The notes under the pieces are model-generated. The model was not told the origin of the DNA and made no database searches. It saw only the letters and a program-made list of their open reading frames with translations. The position numbers and the translations under genes were made by a program. From Arthrobacter sp. H-02-3 (lineage in GTDB: Bacteria > Actinomycetota > Actinomycetes > Actinomycetales > Micrococcaceae), in contig NZ_PYUI01000015.1 of the NCBI RefSeq assembly GCF_003097355.1, positions 1 to 64,000 of the forward strand: a DNA stretch of 64,000 nucleotides, written 5' to 3'. The number at the start of each line of letters is the position of its first letter. Position 1 is the stretch's first letter. This document shows positions 35,362 through 45,596 of this stretch, one piece after another.

Positions 35362-36754
35362 CGGCGGCCTCGACCGTCAGGGCATCGACGATCTGCGGCC
35401 CGTAGGCCGTGACGTCGCCCGCGCCGGCCGTGAGCACGATGTCTCCCGGCGCGGCGGCCGCCAGCACCGCCTGCACCGCTTCCGCGCCGGGACCGACGAG
35501 GCTGCCGCCGGAGCCCAGGTGTTCGGCGATCAGCCCGCTGGTGACGCCGGGAATGGGATCTTCCCGGGCCGGGTAGATGTCCAGGACCAAGGCCGTGTCC
35601 GCCGTGTTGAGCGCCTCGGCGAATTCGCGGGCGAATTCGCGGGTCCGGGAAAACAAGTGGGGCTGGAAGAGCACGTGGACTTTGTGCTGCCCGGCCACGG
35701 AGCGTGCGGCGGACAAGGCGGCGCGGACTTCCGTCGGGTGATGGGCGTAGTCGTCGTAGACGCGGATGCCGCGTCCCTCCCCTTTGAACTCGAAGCGGCG
35801 CGAGGCGCCGGAAAAGTGCGCGAGTGCCCCGGCAGCGGTTTCCGGTGCGACGCCGAGTTCGATCGCGACCGCGAACGCTGCGGCGGCGTTGAGCGCGTTG
35901 TGCCGGCCCGGAACCTGGAGTTCGACGCCGAAGGTGCCCGCCGCCGTCGTAATTCCGATCCGGCCCGGTCCGGTGTCGTGCAGCCGGACAGCGGCGTCCG
36001 CCCCCGTCCCGTACAGGACCACACGGGTGTTGCCGCGAGCCGCGGTGCGTTCGGCGAGGGCCCTGGCGCCGGGATCATCCGCGCAGGCCACGAGCACGCC
36101 GTCAGCGGGGAGCAGGGCCGTGAAGCTGTCGAAGGAGGCATAGACGGCGTCCGCGGTGCCGTAGAAGTCCAGGTGGTCCGGCTCGACGTTGGTCACCACG
36201 GCGATCGCCGGGCGGTAGTTCAGGAAGGAGCCGTCCGACTCGTCCGCCTCGGCCACGAAGATCCCGGAGGCGCCGTTTGCCGCGTTGACGCCGAGGGCCG
36301 GAACGTTCGCGCCAATGGCGAAGGACGGGTCGAGTCCCGCACCCTGCAGCAGCACGGTGATCATGGAGGTCGTGGTGGACTTTCCGTGGGTTCCGGCGAC
36401 CGCAACCACGGTGTCGTCCGCCATGGTGGCGGCCAGGGCCTCGGAGCGGTGCAGCACGGGGAGCCCGGCGGCTCGGGCGGCGACGAGTTCGGGGTTGTCG
36501 GGCCGGATCGCGGAACCGGCCACCACTGTCTGGGCGTCGCCAAGGTTGCCGGGCGCGTAGCCGACGGCGATCCGGGCACCGGCGGCTGCGAGGTCCGTCA
36601 TGACGGGGAGCGCCTTCGCGTCGGAGCCGCTCACCGGGATTCGGCGGGCCACCATGATGCGGGCGACGGCGGACATGCCGACGCCGCCGATGCCGATGAA
36701 GTGCACGCGGCCGAGCGATGCCAGGGAAGGCGTGCCGTGTTGGGGCTGGGTCAT
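35354..36754 (-). CDS. murC: UDP-N-acetylmuramate-L-alanine ligase
   Basis: 466 aa. It adds L-Ala to UDP-MurNAc, the first step of stem-peptide assembly. The Rossmann-type start HFIGIGGVGMSAVARIM, P-loop VAGTHGKSTTTSM (~115-127), NVEPDHLDFYG, YDDYAHHPTEVRA and FQPHLFSRT are family landmarks. It overlaps ftsQ by 8 nt and starts 5 nt from the murG stop. Confidence 0.96.
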   Translation of the reverse strand: MTQPQHGTPSLASLGRVHFIGIGGVGMSAVARIMVARRIPVSGSDAKALPVMTDLAAAGARIAVGYAPGNLGDAQTVVAGSAIRPDNPELVAARAAGLPVLHRSEALAATMADDTVVAVAGTHGKSTTTSMITVLLQGAGLDPSFAIGANVPALGVNAANGASGIFVAEADESDGSFLNYRPAIAVVTNVEPDHLDFYGTADAVYASFDSFTALLPADGVLVACADDPGARALAERTAARGNTRVVLYGTGADAAVRLHDTGPGRIGITTAAGTFGVELQVPGRHNALNAAAAFAVAIELGVAPETAAGALAHFSGASRRFEFKGEGRGIRVYDDYAHHPTEVRAALSAARSVAGQHKVHVLFQPHLFSRTREFAREFAEALNTADTALVLDIYPAREDPIPGVTSGLIAEHLGSGGSLVGPGAEAVQAVLAAAAPGDIVLTAGAGDVTAYGPQIVDALTVEAAGG

Positions 36755-36758
36755 AGCT

Positions 36759-37928
36759 TTACCGCTTCCTGCTGTGCTGGTTCATGCCGTGCTGGTTCTT
36801 GCTGCGCTGGTTCTTGCTGTGCTGGTTCGACGTCGCGACCTCGAGGACGAGATCGGCCATGCGCCGGTCCGCGTCCCGTATGCCGAGGCTTTCGGAGCTG
36901 GCGGCCATCCCGGCCAGCCTGTCCTTGTCCAGCAGCAGGGGGATGATGTTGTCGCGGATCCAGTCAGCGGAGAATGCTTTGTCGTCCACGATCAAGGCGC
37001 CTCCGGCGGCGACGAGGCCCGCGGCGTTCAGTGCCTGCTCGCCGTTGCCGATGGGCAGGGGGACGAAGACGGCGGGAACTCCCACGGCGGCCACCTCGCT
37101 TACCGTGGCGGCGCCGGCCCGGGCCAGCAGCAGGTCCGCCGCGGCGTACACGGTTTCCATGCCGTCCACGTATTCGACCTGCCGGTAGCCGGCAGCCTCG
37201 AGCGGTTTGCCGTCGGCGTCGTGCACGGACTTGCCGCGGCCGGTGATGTGCAGGGTCTGCACGCCGGCCTCGGCGAGGGCCCCGACCGCCGCGGCGAGGG
37301 ACCTGTTGATGCTCTGGGCGCCCGAGGAGCCGCCCGTGACGATCAGCGTCGGTTTGTCCGGGTCCAGTCCGAGCGCCTGCCGCGCCCCGGCTCGCGCAGC
37401 AGCGCGGTCCAGGCCCGAGATCTCCGGACGCATCGGCATGCCCACGTGGCGGGCGCGGCCGAGTTTGGTCGCGGCGAAGGCAACCGCCACGTGGCCTCCA
37501 AGGCGGGCACCGACCCGGTTCGCCAGGCCGGGGCGGGTGTTCGCCTCATGGACCACGATCGGGATCTTCCGGCGCCGGGCCGCAAGGTACATCGGCGTGC
37601 ACACGTAGCCGCCGACGCCTACCAGGACGTCGGCCCCCGCCTCGTCCAGGATGGTGCCCGCCTGCTTCACGGCGCCGGCCATCCGGCCGGGAAGCCGGAG
37701 CAGGTCCACGGAGGGCCTGCGCGGGAGCGGGACCCGGCTGATCGTGGCCAGATCCAGCCCGGCGGCCGGGACCAGCCGTGCTTCCATCCCGCCGGGGGTG
37801 CCGACGGCCAGGAGCTGCACCCCCGGCCGGGACTGGCGGAGGGCGCCGGCGATGGCCAGCAGCGGGCTGATGTGACCGGCGGTTCCGCCGCCGGCAAGGA
37901 CCACGGACAAGGGCGACTCGGTGTTCAT
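36759..37928 (-). CDS. murG: UDP-GlcNAc:lipid I N-acetylglucosaminyltransferase
   Basis: 389 aa, ATG 37928. It makes lipid II at the inner membrane face. [18 protein letters not shown] is the N-terminal glycosyltransferase motif, with [16 protein letters not shown] and [20 protein letters not shown] (acceptor/donor sites) further on. The last ~22 residues are an unconserved Asn/Ser/Lys-rich tail encoded by a 15-bp tandem repeat. Codons near the end of this tail are unlike the rest of the protein. Confidence 0.95.
   Translation of the reverse strand: MNTESPLSVVLAGGGTAGHISPLLAIAGALRQSRPGVQLLAVGTPGGMEARLVPAAGLDLATISRVPLPRRPSVDLLRLPGRMAGAVKQAGTILDEAGADVLVGVGGYVCTPMYLAARRRKIPIVVHEANTRPGLANRVGARLGGHVAVAFAATKLGRARHVGMPMRPEISGLDRAAARAGARQALGLDPDKPTLIVTGGSSGAQSINRSLAAAVGALAEAGVQTLHITGRGKSVHDADGKPLEAAGYRQVEYVDGMETVYAAADLLLARAGAATVSEVAAVGVPAVFVPLPIGNGEQALNAAGLVAAGGALIVDDKAFSADWIRDNIIPLLLDKDRLAGMAASSESLGIRDADRRMADLVLEVATSNQHSKNQRSKNQHGMNQHSRKR
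36771..36830 (-). repeat. Tandem repeat, 4 x 15 bp, in the 3' end of murG
   Basis: Four copies of a 15-bp unit (GCTGTGCTGGTTCTT-like on the plus strand) start at 36771, 36786, 36801 and 36816. In the murG frame they give a run such as [10 protein letters not shown], then NQHGMNQHS. The repeat lies beyond the conserved end of MurG and is likely length-variable. Confidence 0.88.
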
Positions 37929-37937
37929 GAAGGGCTG

Positions 37938-39482
37938 TTACGCTTTCGTGCGGTTTTTGGGGGCGGGTGTCTTGGGGGCCGGGTTCTTGGGAGAAGGGTT
38001 CCGGGGTGCACTCCGCGCCGGGTTCCCGGTGCTGCCCGGCTTGGCGTTCGCGGGTGATTTTCCGGCGGGCTTCGCGGCCGGACGCGCGGCGCCCTGGCTG
38101 GATGCCTTGGTGGCCGCCCGGGCAGCGCGGGCGCGCCGCACCGAATTTGCGAAGGCGGCCGGGCCGAACCTCAGCATCTTTTTAGGCTGCATGCCCGGGT
38201 CCATCTGGGCCCGGGCCAGGGACAGGACGACGCCGATGGCACACAGCGACATCAGCAGGGCCGAGCCGCCGTAGGAGATGAACGGCAACGGGACACCGAT
38301 CACCGGCGCCAGCCCCGTGACCACGGCCATGTTGACGCTCGCCTGGCCCAGGAGCCAGACCATGATGGCGCCGGCCAGGACGCGGTGGAAAATATCGTGC
38401 TGTGCAACGACCACACGGTAGATGGCGGTGCCGAGGATCGCGAAGAGGACCAGGACGACGAGTGTCCCGACCAGTCCGAGTTCCTCGCCGATGATCGCGA
38501 AGATGAAGTCGTTGTGGGCTTCGGGAATCCAGCTGTACTTCTGCCGGCTCTGGCCGAGTCCGACGCCGAACCAGCCGCCGGAGGCGAGCCCGTACAGGCC
38601 GTTGGTCGACTGGTAGTTCAAGTCCGAGCCGTCGGCGCAGGTCTGGCCGGTCCATGACAGGATGCGGCACATGCGGTTCGGGTTGGTGACGGCAAGGATC
38701 GTCGTGAATACGGCCAGCGCCGCACCGGCAATCGCGAAGAGGTAGAGCCGGACGCCGGCGAAGAACAGCGCGGCCGCCACGATGATCATCACAATCATCG
38801 CCGTGCCGAGGTCGTTTCCGGCGAGGATGAGCCCCAGGATTACCGCAGCCCCGGGAACCGCGACGGGAATGAGCGCATGGCGCCACTCGTGGAGGAGCTT
38901 GGCTTTGCGGTCGAGCACCGTGGCCATCCAGAGCGCCAGCGCGAGTTTGGCGGCTTCGGAGGGCTGGAAGGTGAACGGGCCGACGTCGATCCAGTTCTGG
39001 TTGCCCAAGGCGCTGCGGCCCACCAGGAGGACCAGGCCCAGCAGGGCAACGGCCAGGAACATGACCGGCCACGCGAAGCGCCTGAGCCAGACGACGTTGA
39101 CGCGAGAGAGGACAAACATCGCAAAAACGCCAATCGCGGCGAATCCGCCCTGCTTCAGGGCGGCGGAGTACGGTGACTCCCCCGCCGCGATGGCTTCGAC
39201 GCTGGAGGCGGAAAGGACCATCATGATTCCGATCGCCGTCAGTGCCAGGGTGGAGCCGAGGATCAGGTAGTACGTGGACCCGTTGCGGGACTTGCCGTTG
39301 CCTTCCAGCGCAGACCAGAATCGGCGGTACCAGGCCCGCACCCTCGCTGCGGGAGTGCCTGCGGGCTTGCGGGACGGTGTCCCGGCGGGCACCGGGAGGG
39401 CGCTGCTACCGGCGGATTTGCCGCTGGCGGCGCCGCCTGCGGCGGGCCGGGCCGCCGTCGTACGTGTGGGCGTGCTGACCAT
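37938..39482 (-). CDS. ftsW: Lipid II polymerase FtsW (SEDS family)
   Basis: 514 aa. It is a septal peptidoglycan glycosyltransferase acting with FtsI. About ten TM helices are present from ~70 to ~425. SEDS landmarks are VGPFTFQPSEAAKLALALW, VTNPNRMCRILSW, GLYGLASGGWFGVGLGQSRQK, EAHNDFIFAIIGEELG, and GLAPVIGVPLPFISYGGSAL. The N-terminus (~60 aa) and C-terminus (~80 aa) are long and Ala/Pro/Lys-rich; the C-terminal end repeats PAPK-type units. It lies 9 nt from murG and 2 nt from murD. Confidence 0.95.
   Translation of the reverse strand: MVSTPTRTTAARPAAGGAASGKSAGSSALPVPAGTPSRKPAGTPAARVRAWYRRFWSALEGNGKSRNGSTYYLILGSTLALTAIGIMMVLSASSVEAIAAGESPYSAALKQGGFAAIGVFAMFVLSRVNVVWLRRFAWPVMFLAVALLGLVLLVGRSALGNQNWIDVGPFTFQPSEAAKLALALWMATVLDRKAKLLHEWRHALIPVAVPGAAVILGLILAGNDLGTAMIVMIIVAAALFFAGVRLYLFAIAGAALAVFTTILAVTNPNRMCRILSWTGQTCADGSDLNYQSTNGLYGLASGGWFGVGLGQSRQKYSWIPEAHNDFIFAIIGEELGLVGTLVVLVLFAILGTAIYRVVVAQHDIFHRVLAGAIMVWLLGQASVNMAVVTGLAPVIGVPLPFISYGGSALLMSLCAIGVVLSLARAQMDPGMQPKKMLRFGPAAFANSVRRARAARAATKASSQGAARPAAKPAGKSPANAKPGSTGNPARSAPRNPSPKNPAPKTPAPKNRTKA
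37957..38001 (-). repeat. Tandem repeat, 3 x 15 bp, in the 3' end of ftsW
   Basis: Copies starting at 37957, 37972 and 37987 (for example TTGGGGGCCGGGTTC on the plus strand) encode five-residue units NPSPK, NPAPK, TPAPK at the FtsW C-terminus. The adjacent murG has a 15-bp repeat at its own 3' end. Confidence 0.8.
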
Positions 39483-39484
39483 TG

Positions 39485-41071
39485 TTACTCCTCGCTGGTC
39501 TGAGCCTGCCCTTCCACGAGCTCGCGGACAGCTTCGATGAAGGCATCGCCACGGTGAGCATAGGAAGAGAACTGATCCATGGAGGCAGCCGCCGGGGCCA
39601 GCAGCACAGTGTCACCGGAGGCGGCCAGCTGCGCCGCCGAGGCAACGGCCTGGGCCATCACAGTCTCGCTGAAAATCGGCGAAGGGCCTGCGTCGGCTTT
39701 GGCCGTTCCGGCAGTCTGCACGTCTTCAGTCTCACCCTTCGTCGGCCCGATCACGGGGACATCCGGCGCGTGTCGCTTCAGGGCGGACTGCAGATCGCTG
39801 GAGTCCGCACCGATCAGGACCACGGCTTTGAGCCGGTTGGCGTGCTCCTGGATCAGGGAGTCGTAGTTCACGCCCTTGGAAAGGCCTCCCGCGATCCACA
39901 CCACGTTGTGGAATGCGGACAGCGACGCGGCGGCGGCGTGCGGGTTGGTGGCCTTGGAGTCATTGATCCAGAGCACACCCTCGTGGCGGGCCACGAGCTG
40001 GATCCGGTGGTCTCCCGGGAGGTAGTTCAGCAGGCCCTTGCGGACCGCCTGCGGCTCCACCCCGTAGGCGCGAACCAGGGCTGCCGCCGCCAGCGCGTTG
40101 GCCACCATGTGGCGCGGAGCCACCGGGCCGAGGTCGGCGGTGGAGGCAAGTTCGGCTGCACTGTCCTTGCGTTCGGCGATGAACGCACGGTCCACCAGGA
40201 GCCCTTCGACGACGCCGAGCATGCTGACGGCCGGCGTCAGCGTGGTGAAGCCCACGGCCCGGCAGCCCTCCACCACATCGGCGTCCTCGACCATGCGTTC
40301 GGTCTCGATCTGCTCGGCATTGTAGATGCAGGCCTTCTGCGTGTTCTCGTAGACCTTGGCTTTGTCCGCCAGGTAGGAGGCGTAGGAACCGTGCCAGTCC
40401 ACGTGGTCTTCGGCGACGTTGAGGCACACGCTGGCCACCGGCGACACGGAGTGGCTCCAGTGCAGCTGGAAGCTGGAGAGTTCGACAGCAAAGACGTCGT
40501 AGTCCACGGGGTCGCGGAGCGCGTCCAGGATGGGGGTCCCGACGTTGCCGACGGCGATCGCCTTAAGCCCGGCAGCCTGGAGCATGGACTCGGTCAGGCC
40601 GACCGTGGTCGTCTTGCCGTTGGTGCCGGTGATGGTCAGCCAGTCGGCCGTCTTGCGGCCCTTGCGTTCGCGGAGCCGCCAGGCGAGTTCGACGTCGCCC
40701 CACACCGGGATGTGGGCGCGCGCCGCGGCGGCGAGCAGGGCCTGGTCCGGGCGCCAGCCTGGCGAGGTGACCACCAGGTCCGGCTTCTGCCCGTCGATCT
40801 TCGGAACGGACTCCACTGCCTCCTCGCCCAGCAGGACGTCGGCCGCGCCGACGATCCGCAGGGTGTCAGCCTGTGCCAGCGCCTTGGGGCTCGTGGCGGC
40901 GTCAACCACCACCACCCGGGCGCCGAGCTCGATCAGGGTGTCGGCGGCGGCGAAGCCGGAGACGCCGATCCCGGTGACCACGACGCGCAGGCCGGCCCAG
41001 TCGGAGTCCCAGGTGGTGAGCTCCTGCAGCCGGGGTGAAGTGGTGAGCGGGACGGGGATAGGACTGGTCAC
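39485..41071 (-). CDS. murD: UDP-N-acetylmuramoyl-L-alanine-D-glutamate ligase
   Basis: 528 aa from GTG 41071, which gives a 4-nt GTGA overlap with mraY; an ATG at 41086 is also possible but would overlap by 19 nt. It adds D-Glu to UDP-MurNAc-L-Ala. [21 protein letters not shown] opens the Rossmann domain. The P-loop [13 protein letters not shown] lies near 130-142, followed by [12 protein letters not shown] and [17 protein letters not shown]. Confidence 0.95.
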   Translation of the reverse strand: MTSPIPVPLTTSPRLQELTTWDSDWAGLRVVVTGIGVSGFAAADTLIELGARVVVVDAATSPKALAQADTLRIVGAADVLLGEEAVESVPKIDGQKPDLVVTSPGWRPDQALLAAAARAHIPVWGDVELAWRLRERKGRKTADWLTITGTNGKTTTVGLTESMLQAAGLKAIAVGNVGTPILDALRDPVDYDVFAVELSSFQLHWSHSVSPVASVCLNVAEDHVDWHGSYASYLADKAKVYENTQKACIYNAEQIETERMVEDADVVEGCRAVGFTTLTPAVSMLGVVEGLLVDRAFIAERKDSAAELASTADLGPVAPRHMVANALAAAALVRAYGVEPQAVRKGLLNYLPGDHRIQLVARHEGVLWINDSKATNPHAAAASLSAFHNVVWIAGGLSKGVNYDSLIQEHANRLKAVVLIGADSSDLQSALKRHAPDVPVIGPTKGETEDVQTAGTAKADAGPSPIFSETVMAQAVASAAQLAASGDTVLLAPAAASMDQFSSYAHRGDAFIEAVRELVEGQAQTSEE

Positions 41072-42177
41072 AGGAGCACCACCCATTCAGCGTAGAAGAT
41101 GCCAAGGCCGGCTGCGACGAACAGGCCGCACAGGATCCAGAACCGGACCACCACGGTGACTTCGGCCCAGCCCTTGAGTTCGAAGTGGTGCTGCAGCGGT
41201 GCCATCTTGAAGAAGCGTTTGCCCTTGGTGAGTTTGAAGTAGCCCACCTGGATGATGACCGAGAGGGTAATGAGGACGAAGAGCCCGCCGATGAAGGCCA
41301 GCAGCAGCTCGGTCCGGGACAAGATGGCGAAGGCTGCGACGGCGCCGCCGATGGCCAAGGATCCGGTGTCGCCCATGAAGATCTTCGCCGGGGAGGTGTT
41401 CCACCAGAGGAATCCGACCATTGCCGCGCTGAGGATGGCTGCCAGCAGGGCCAGGTCCATGGGGTCGCGGACCGAGTAGCAGCCGCCGCCGGCCTGCCGC
41501 GGGGAGCCGCAGGCCTGGTTGCTCTGCCAGATGCCCATGAGCGTGTATGCCCCGAACACCATCACCGAGGCGCCGGCGGCCAGGCCGTCGAGGCCGTCGG
41601 TGAGGTTCACGCCGTTGGTCGCAGCGGTGACGATCAGGTTGGACCACAGGACGAAGAGGATGGCGCCGAGCACGGTTCCGGCGAAGGCCAGGTTGAGCCA
41701 CGGGATGTCGCGAACCAGCGAGATCTGGGTGGAAGCCGGCGTCAGGCCGGCGGCATTCGGGAAGTTCAGCGCCAGGATGGCAAAAATAATGCCGACCGCC
41801 GCCTGGAGGATCAGCTTGGCCTTGGCGTTCAGTCCAAGGCTGCGCTGCTTGGTGATCTTGATGAAGTCATCCAGGAACCCGACCAGGCCCATGCCCACCA
41901 TGAGGAACAGCAGCAGCAGCCCGGAAGCGCTCGGCCCCGGGGAGTGCGGGTTCATCATCCACATGACCAGGTGCGTCAGCCCGTAGCTGACGAGGACCGC
42001 CAGGACCACGACGGCGCCGCCCATGGTGGGCGTACCGCGCTTGGTGTGGTGCGAGGTGGGTCCGTCATCCCGGATGAATTGTCCGTAGCCCTTGCGGACC
42101 AGGAACCGGATAAACAGCGGGGTGCCCGCGAACGCGAGGAGCAGCGCCATTCCAGCGCCCATCAGCAGTGCAATCAC
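41068..42177 (-). CDS. mraY: Phospho-N-acetylmuramoyl-pentapeptide transferase
   Basis: 369 aa, GTG 42177, with a GTGA overlap with murF. It transfers the muropeptide to undecaprenyl phosphate to give lipid I. Ten TM helices are present. Catalytic blocks are [29 protein letters not shown] (the Asp pair), [25 protein letters not shown] and the C-terminal PLQHHFEL. It follows murF and precedes murD in the operon. Confidence 0.97.
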   Translation of the reverse strand: MIALLMGAGMALLLAFAGTPLFIRFLVRKGYGQFIRDDGPTSHHTKRGTPTMGGAVVVLAVLVSYGLTHLVMWMMNPHSPGPSASGLLLLFLMVGMGLVGFLDDFIKITKQRSLGLNAKAKLILQAAVGIIFAILALNFPNAAGLTPASTQISLVRDIPWLNLAFAGTVLGAILFVLWSNLIVTAATNGVNLTDGLDGLAAGASVMVFGAYTLMGIWQSNQACGSPRQAGGGCYSVRDPMDLALLAAILSAAMVGFLWWNTSPAKIFMGDTGSLAIGGAVAAFAILSRTELLLAFIGGLFVLITLSVIIQVGYFKLTKGKRFFKMAPLQHHFELKGWAEVTVVVRFWILCGLFVAAGLGIFYAEWVVLL

Positions 42178-43784
42178 AGCTGTGCCCTCCCTTCGGTGGC
42201 GGTTGCGGCAGGTCCCTCAGCAGGTCGCTCGGGAGAGGTCTTGGGGGCTTGTGGAGGTAATGCTATCCGATCCCCCAGGTGGCGCAGCCCGATGCCGTTC
42301 GAGGACTTGAACAGGACCAGGTCACCCGGTTGGAGCTCGGCCTGGAGAAGGTCGTAGGCCTCGTCCGCTGTCTCGGCGAAAACGCATTCATCGCCCCAGG
42401 AGCCTTCGTTGACGGCAGAGACATAGAGCGAGCGGGCCTCCCGGCCCACCACCACGAGACGGGAGATGTTGAGCCGCACCACCTGGGTGCCGACCGTCAT
42501 GTGCTCGCGGATGGAGTCCGGGCCAAGCTCCAGCATGGCGCCGAGGACCGCCCAGGTGCGGCGGCCGCGGCCCAGTTCGGCCAGCGTCCGCAGCGCCGCG
42601 CGCATGGACTCCGGGTTCGCGTTGTAGGCGTCGTTGATGACGGTCACGCCGTCGGGGCGCTCCGTGCGTTCCATCCGCCACCGGCTGGCGGCGGTCTGGG
42701 CGCTGAGTGAGGCGGCGATCTGCGCGCCGGGAATGCCGGCGGCGTGCGCCGCGGCCGCGGCCGCGAGGAGGTTGGCGATGTGATGGGCACCAATCAGCTT
42801 GGCGCTGACGTGGTACCGGGTGATCCCCTGCCCTGTTGTGCCCTGCTGTGCTGGTTCCTGCTCTGCTGTTCCTTGCGGGGCGCTGTCGCCGGGCAGGTAG
42901 AGCTCAAACTCTGGGTGGCCTTCGGCATTCAGTTCGATGCCCTCGGCCCTGACCACATCGGATGGGGCCACGTCCGGCTGGCTGCCGTTGTCCTGGCCTA
43001 TGTCGGCCGGGCGGGAAGTGTAGCCGAGCACACGGGCCCGGGTCCGGGCGGCCATCGCGGCGACGCGGGCGTCGTCGAGGTTCAGCACGGCTGTGCCTTC
43101 GGCAGGGAGCGCCTCCACGAGTTCGCCCTTGGCGACGGCGATGTTGTCGATGCCGCCGAATTCTCCGGCGTGCGCGGAGCCGACGCCGAGGACCACACCG
43201 ATCTCCGGCCGGACCATGTCCGCGAGGTACCGGATGTGGCCGATGCCCGTGGCGCCCATCTCGATGACGAGGTAGCGGGTGCCGAAATCGGCCTTGAAAA
43301 CGGTCAGGGGCACGCCCACTTCGCCGTTGTAGGACCCCTGCGGCGCAACGGTGGCGCCGCCGGCATCGGACGCGGCAAAGATGCCGGCCAGCAGGTCCTT
43401 CGTGGTGGTCTTGCCGGCCGATCCCGTGATGCCAATCACGGTGAACGCGGCGCCGGCGGCCGCGCGGTGGGCGCGGATCCGGCGGACGGATTCAGCGGCC
43501 AGGGCGCCCATCGCAAGGACAGCGTCCTCGACGACGACTGCCGGGTACATTGCCCCGGCGGCGTCGGCGACCTCGCGCTCCACGAGCGCAAGGACGGCGC
43601 CCCGGTCAAAGGCGGCGCCGACAAAGTCGTGCCCGTCGGCGCTCTCCCCGGGCTTGGCCACATAGAGGGAACCCGCCGTGGCCTCGCGGGAGTCGGTCAC
43701 CACGGAGGCGGGGGTAAGGCCCGGTTCCGCGGCCAGCCGGCCGTTGGTTATGTCGGCGATTTCCGCCGCTGTAAGTGCAATCAT
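42174..43784 (-). CDS. murF: UDP-MurNAc-tripeptide-D-alanyl-D-alanine ligase
   Basis: 536 aa, ATG 43784. It adds D-Ala-D-Ala to complete the pentapeptide. The P-loop [17 protein letters not shown] (~118-134), [23 protein letters not shown] and [13 protein letters not shown] are typical. An insert at about 295-325 ([12 protein letters not shown], rich in Gln/Thr/Gly) interrupts the central region and looks repetitive at the DNA level (TGCTGTGCTGGTTCCTGC). It lies 6 nt before murE in transcription order. Confidence 0.95.
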   Translation of the reverse strand: MIALTAAEIADITNGRLAAEPGLTPASVVTDSREATAGSLYVAKPGESADGHDFVGAAFDRGAVLALVEREVADAAGAMYPAVVVEDAVLAMGALAAESVRRIRAHRAAAGAAFTVIGITGSAGKTTTKDLLAGIFAASDAGGATVAPQGSYNGEVGVPLTVFKADFGTRYLVIEMGATGIGHIRYLADMVRPEIGVVLGVGSAHAGEFGGIDNIAVAKGELVEALPAEGTAVLNLDDARVAAMAARTRARVLGYTSRPADIGQDNGSQPDVAPSDVVRAEGIELNAEGHPEFELYLPGDSAPQGTAEQEPAQQGTTGQGITRYHVSAKLIGAHHIANLLAAAAAAHAAGIPGAQIAASLSAQTAASRWRMERTERPDGVTVINDAYNANPESMRAALRTLAELGRGRRTWAVLGAMLELGPDSIREHMTVGTQVVRLNISRLVVVGREARSLYVSAVNEGSWGDECVFAETADEAYDLLQAELQPGDLVLFKSSNGIGLRHLGDRIALPPQAPKTSPERPAEGPAATATEGRAQL

Positions 43785-43790
43785 CTCGGT

Positions 43791-45464
43791 TTAGGACTCT
43801 ATCCGGTGGTCTTCAAGAACGGTGAATCCCCGGGCTGTCAAGGCGTTCCGGAGCTCCACCCGGTCATCCAGGGCCAGGTTGACGCCCTTGACCTCTTGCC
43901 AGACCTCGTGGCCCCGGCCGGCGACGAGGATGGTGTCCCCGGCTCCGGCGAGCTCCACGGCCTTCAGGATGGCGGCGTCGCGCGGGAAAACCTCCAGGAC
44001 GGTGCAGTCCAGGCCTTCGCTGTCCTTGGCCGCCAGGGCGCCGGCGAGGACGTCCTGGCGGATGGCCGCCGCGTCCTCGTCGTGGGGGTCGTCGTCGCTG
44101 ACAATCACGGTGTCGGCCAGCCGGGCCGCGATGGCCCCCATGGCGGGCCGCTTGCTTTGGTCGCGCTGCCCGGTGGCACCGAAGACGATGATCACTTTGG
44201 ACCCGGGTGCCGGGGAGCGGACGGCCTCAAGGGCGCGTTCCAGGGCGTCGGGGTTGTGGGCGAAGTCCACCACGGCTGCCGGGGCCGTGGACACGAGCTG
44301 CATCCGGCCGGGAACGGCCACCGTGAAGGGATCGCCGGCGTCGAGGGCGGCCTGCACGGCGGCGGGCTCGTGGCCGCCCGCGAGCACCATGACGGTGGCC
44401 AGGGCTGCGTTGGCGACGTTGAAGCTTCCCGGCAGGCCGGTGTGGACGCGCAGCTCGGCGCCGTCGCGGTGGCGGAGGATGAAGTCGGAGCCGAGTCCCC
44501 GCGGCGTGCTCCGGACCACGGTCCAATCGGCGGTCCAGCCGGTGTCCGCGGGACCGCTGGCAGTACCGCCGGTCGGGGCAGTGCTGGTGGCGAGGGTCGT
44601 CACGGGGATGCCTGCGGCGGCAGCAAGCCTGCGGCCCCAATCATCGTCCACGGTCACGACGGCGGCGCGGGCGCGTTCCGGGGTGAACAGCTGGGCCTTG
44701 GTCTGGAAGTACTCCTCCATGGTCCCGTGCAGGTCCAGATGGTCCTGGGTGAGGTTGGTGAACCCGGCGACGTCGAAGACCACGGCGTCCACGCGGTGGA
44801 AGGAGATCGCGTGCGAGGACACTTCCATGGACGCGGCATCGAGCCCGCGCTCACGCATCAGGGCGAGCAGGGCGTGCACATCCGTGGATTCCGGGGTGGT
44901 GAGCAGGCTCGGGATCGGCTCGCCGCCAGCCAGGATCTCGATCGTCCCGATCAGTCCGGTCCGCTTGCCCAGTGCCCGCAGGAGGGCATTGATGAAGTAC
45001 GTCGTGGTGGTCTTGCCGTTGGTGCCCGTCACCCCGAAGAGGGCCGGGGCGCCGGCGCCGTCGGGCCGGCTCCGGTAGATCAGCGCCGACAGCCGGCCGA
45101 CCACGTTGCGCGGCTCGGCGGCGAGCAGCACGGGAACGGGGATGTCGTTGGAGAGCGCCAGCAGGCGCGCCCCGGCGTCGTCCGTCAGCACCGCCACGGC
45201 ACCGGCGTCGACGGCGTCAGCCACAAAGTCGGCGCCGTGCCGCGTGGCGCCTGGCAGGGCCACGTACAGGTCGCCGGGGCGGACCGCCCGGGAGTTCAGG
45301 GAGATCCCGGTGACCGGGACGGCGCTGGATGCCCCGGGAACGACGACGCCGATCGACTCACCGATGGCTGCCAGCGGCACTGCCGCAACAGCAGCGGGCC
45401 GGAAGCCCGGGGTGGCGTCGTGGCCGGACGGCGCGGAAGCGTCGGGGGCGGTGAGCTCAGACAA
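43791..45464 (-). CDS. murE: UDP-MurNAc-tripeptide ligase MurE (probably L-Lys-adding)
   Basis: 557 aa from TTG 45464, chosen because GGAGATCCAC precedes it; a GTG at 45521 would add 19 Ser/Arg/Thr-rich residues. It adds the third amino acid of the stem peptide. [20 protein letters not shown] is the P-loop region, NLTQDHLDLHG follows, and FGATGQRDQSKRPAMG is in the C-terminal domain. The specificity motif, DNPR in diaminopimelate-adding enzymes, reads DDPHDED here. That fits the L-lysine peptidoglycan of Arthrobacter. It lies between ftsI and murF. Confidence 0.93.
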   Translation of the reverse strand: MSELTAPDASAPSGHDATPGFRPAAVAAVPLAAIGESIGVVVPGASSAVPVTGISLNSRAVRPGDLYVALPGATRHGADFVADAVDAGAVAVLTDDAGARLLALSNDIPVPVLLAAEPRNVVGRLSALIYRSRPDGAGAPALFGVTGTNGKTTTTYFINALLRALGKRTGLIGTIEILAGGEPIPSLLTTPESTDVHALLALMRERGLDAASMEVSSHAISFHRVDAVVFDVAGFTNLTQDHLDLHGTMEEYFQTKAQLFTPERARAAVVTVDDDWGRRLAAAAGIPVTTLATSTAPTGGTASGPADTGWTADWTVVRSTPRGLGSDFILRHRDGAELRVHTGLPGSFNVANAALATVMVLAGGHEPAAVQAALDAGDPFTVAVPGRMQLVSTAPAAVVDFAHNPDALERALEAVRSPAPGSKVIIVFGATGQRDQSKRPAMGAIAARLADTVIVSDDDPHDEDAAAIRQDVLAGALAAKDSEGLDCTVLEVFPRDAAILKAVELAGAGDTILVAGRGHEVWQEVKGVNLALDDRVELRNALTARGFTVLEDHRIES

Positions 45465-45596
45465 GTGGATCTCCGTTGTGGTGCTAGTGGATCGGGCGCT
45501 TTTGGATCGGGCGCTGCGCACGGAGACGAACTCCGGCCCGCAGGCACTGGGGTGTGGCGCCGGACGGGGACGTCCGGGTGCCGGGTGGAACAGGGG

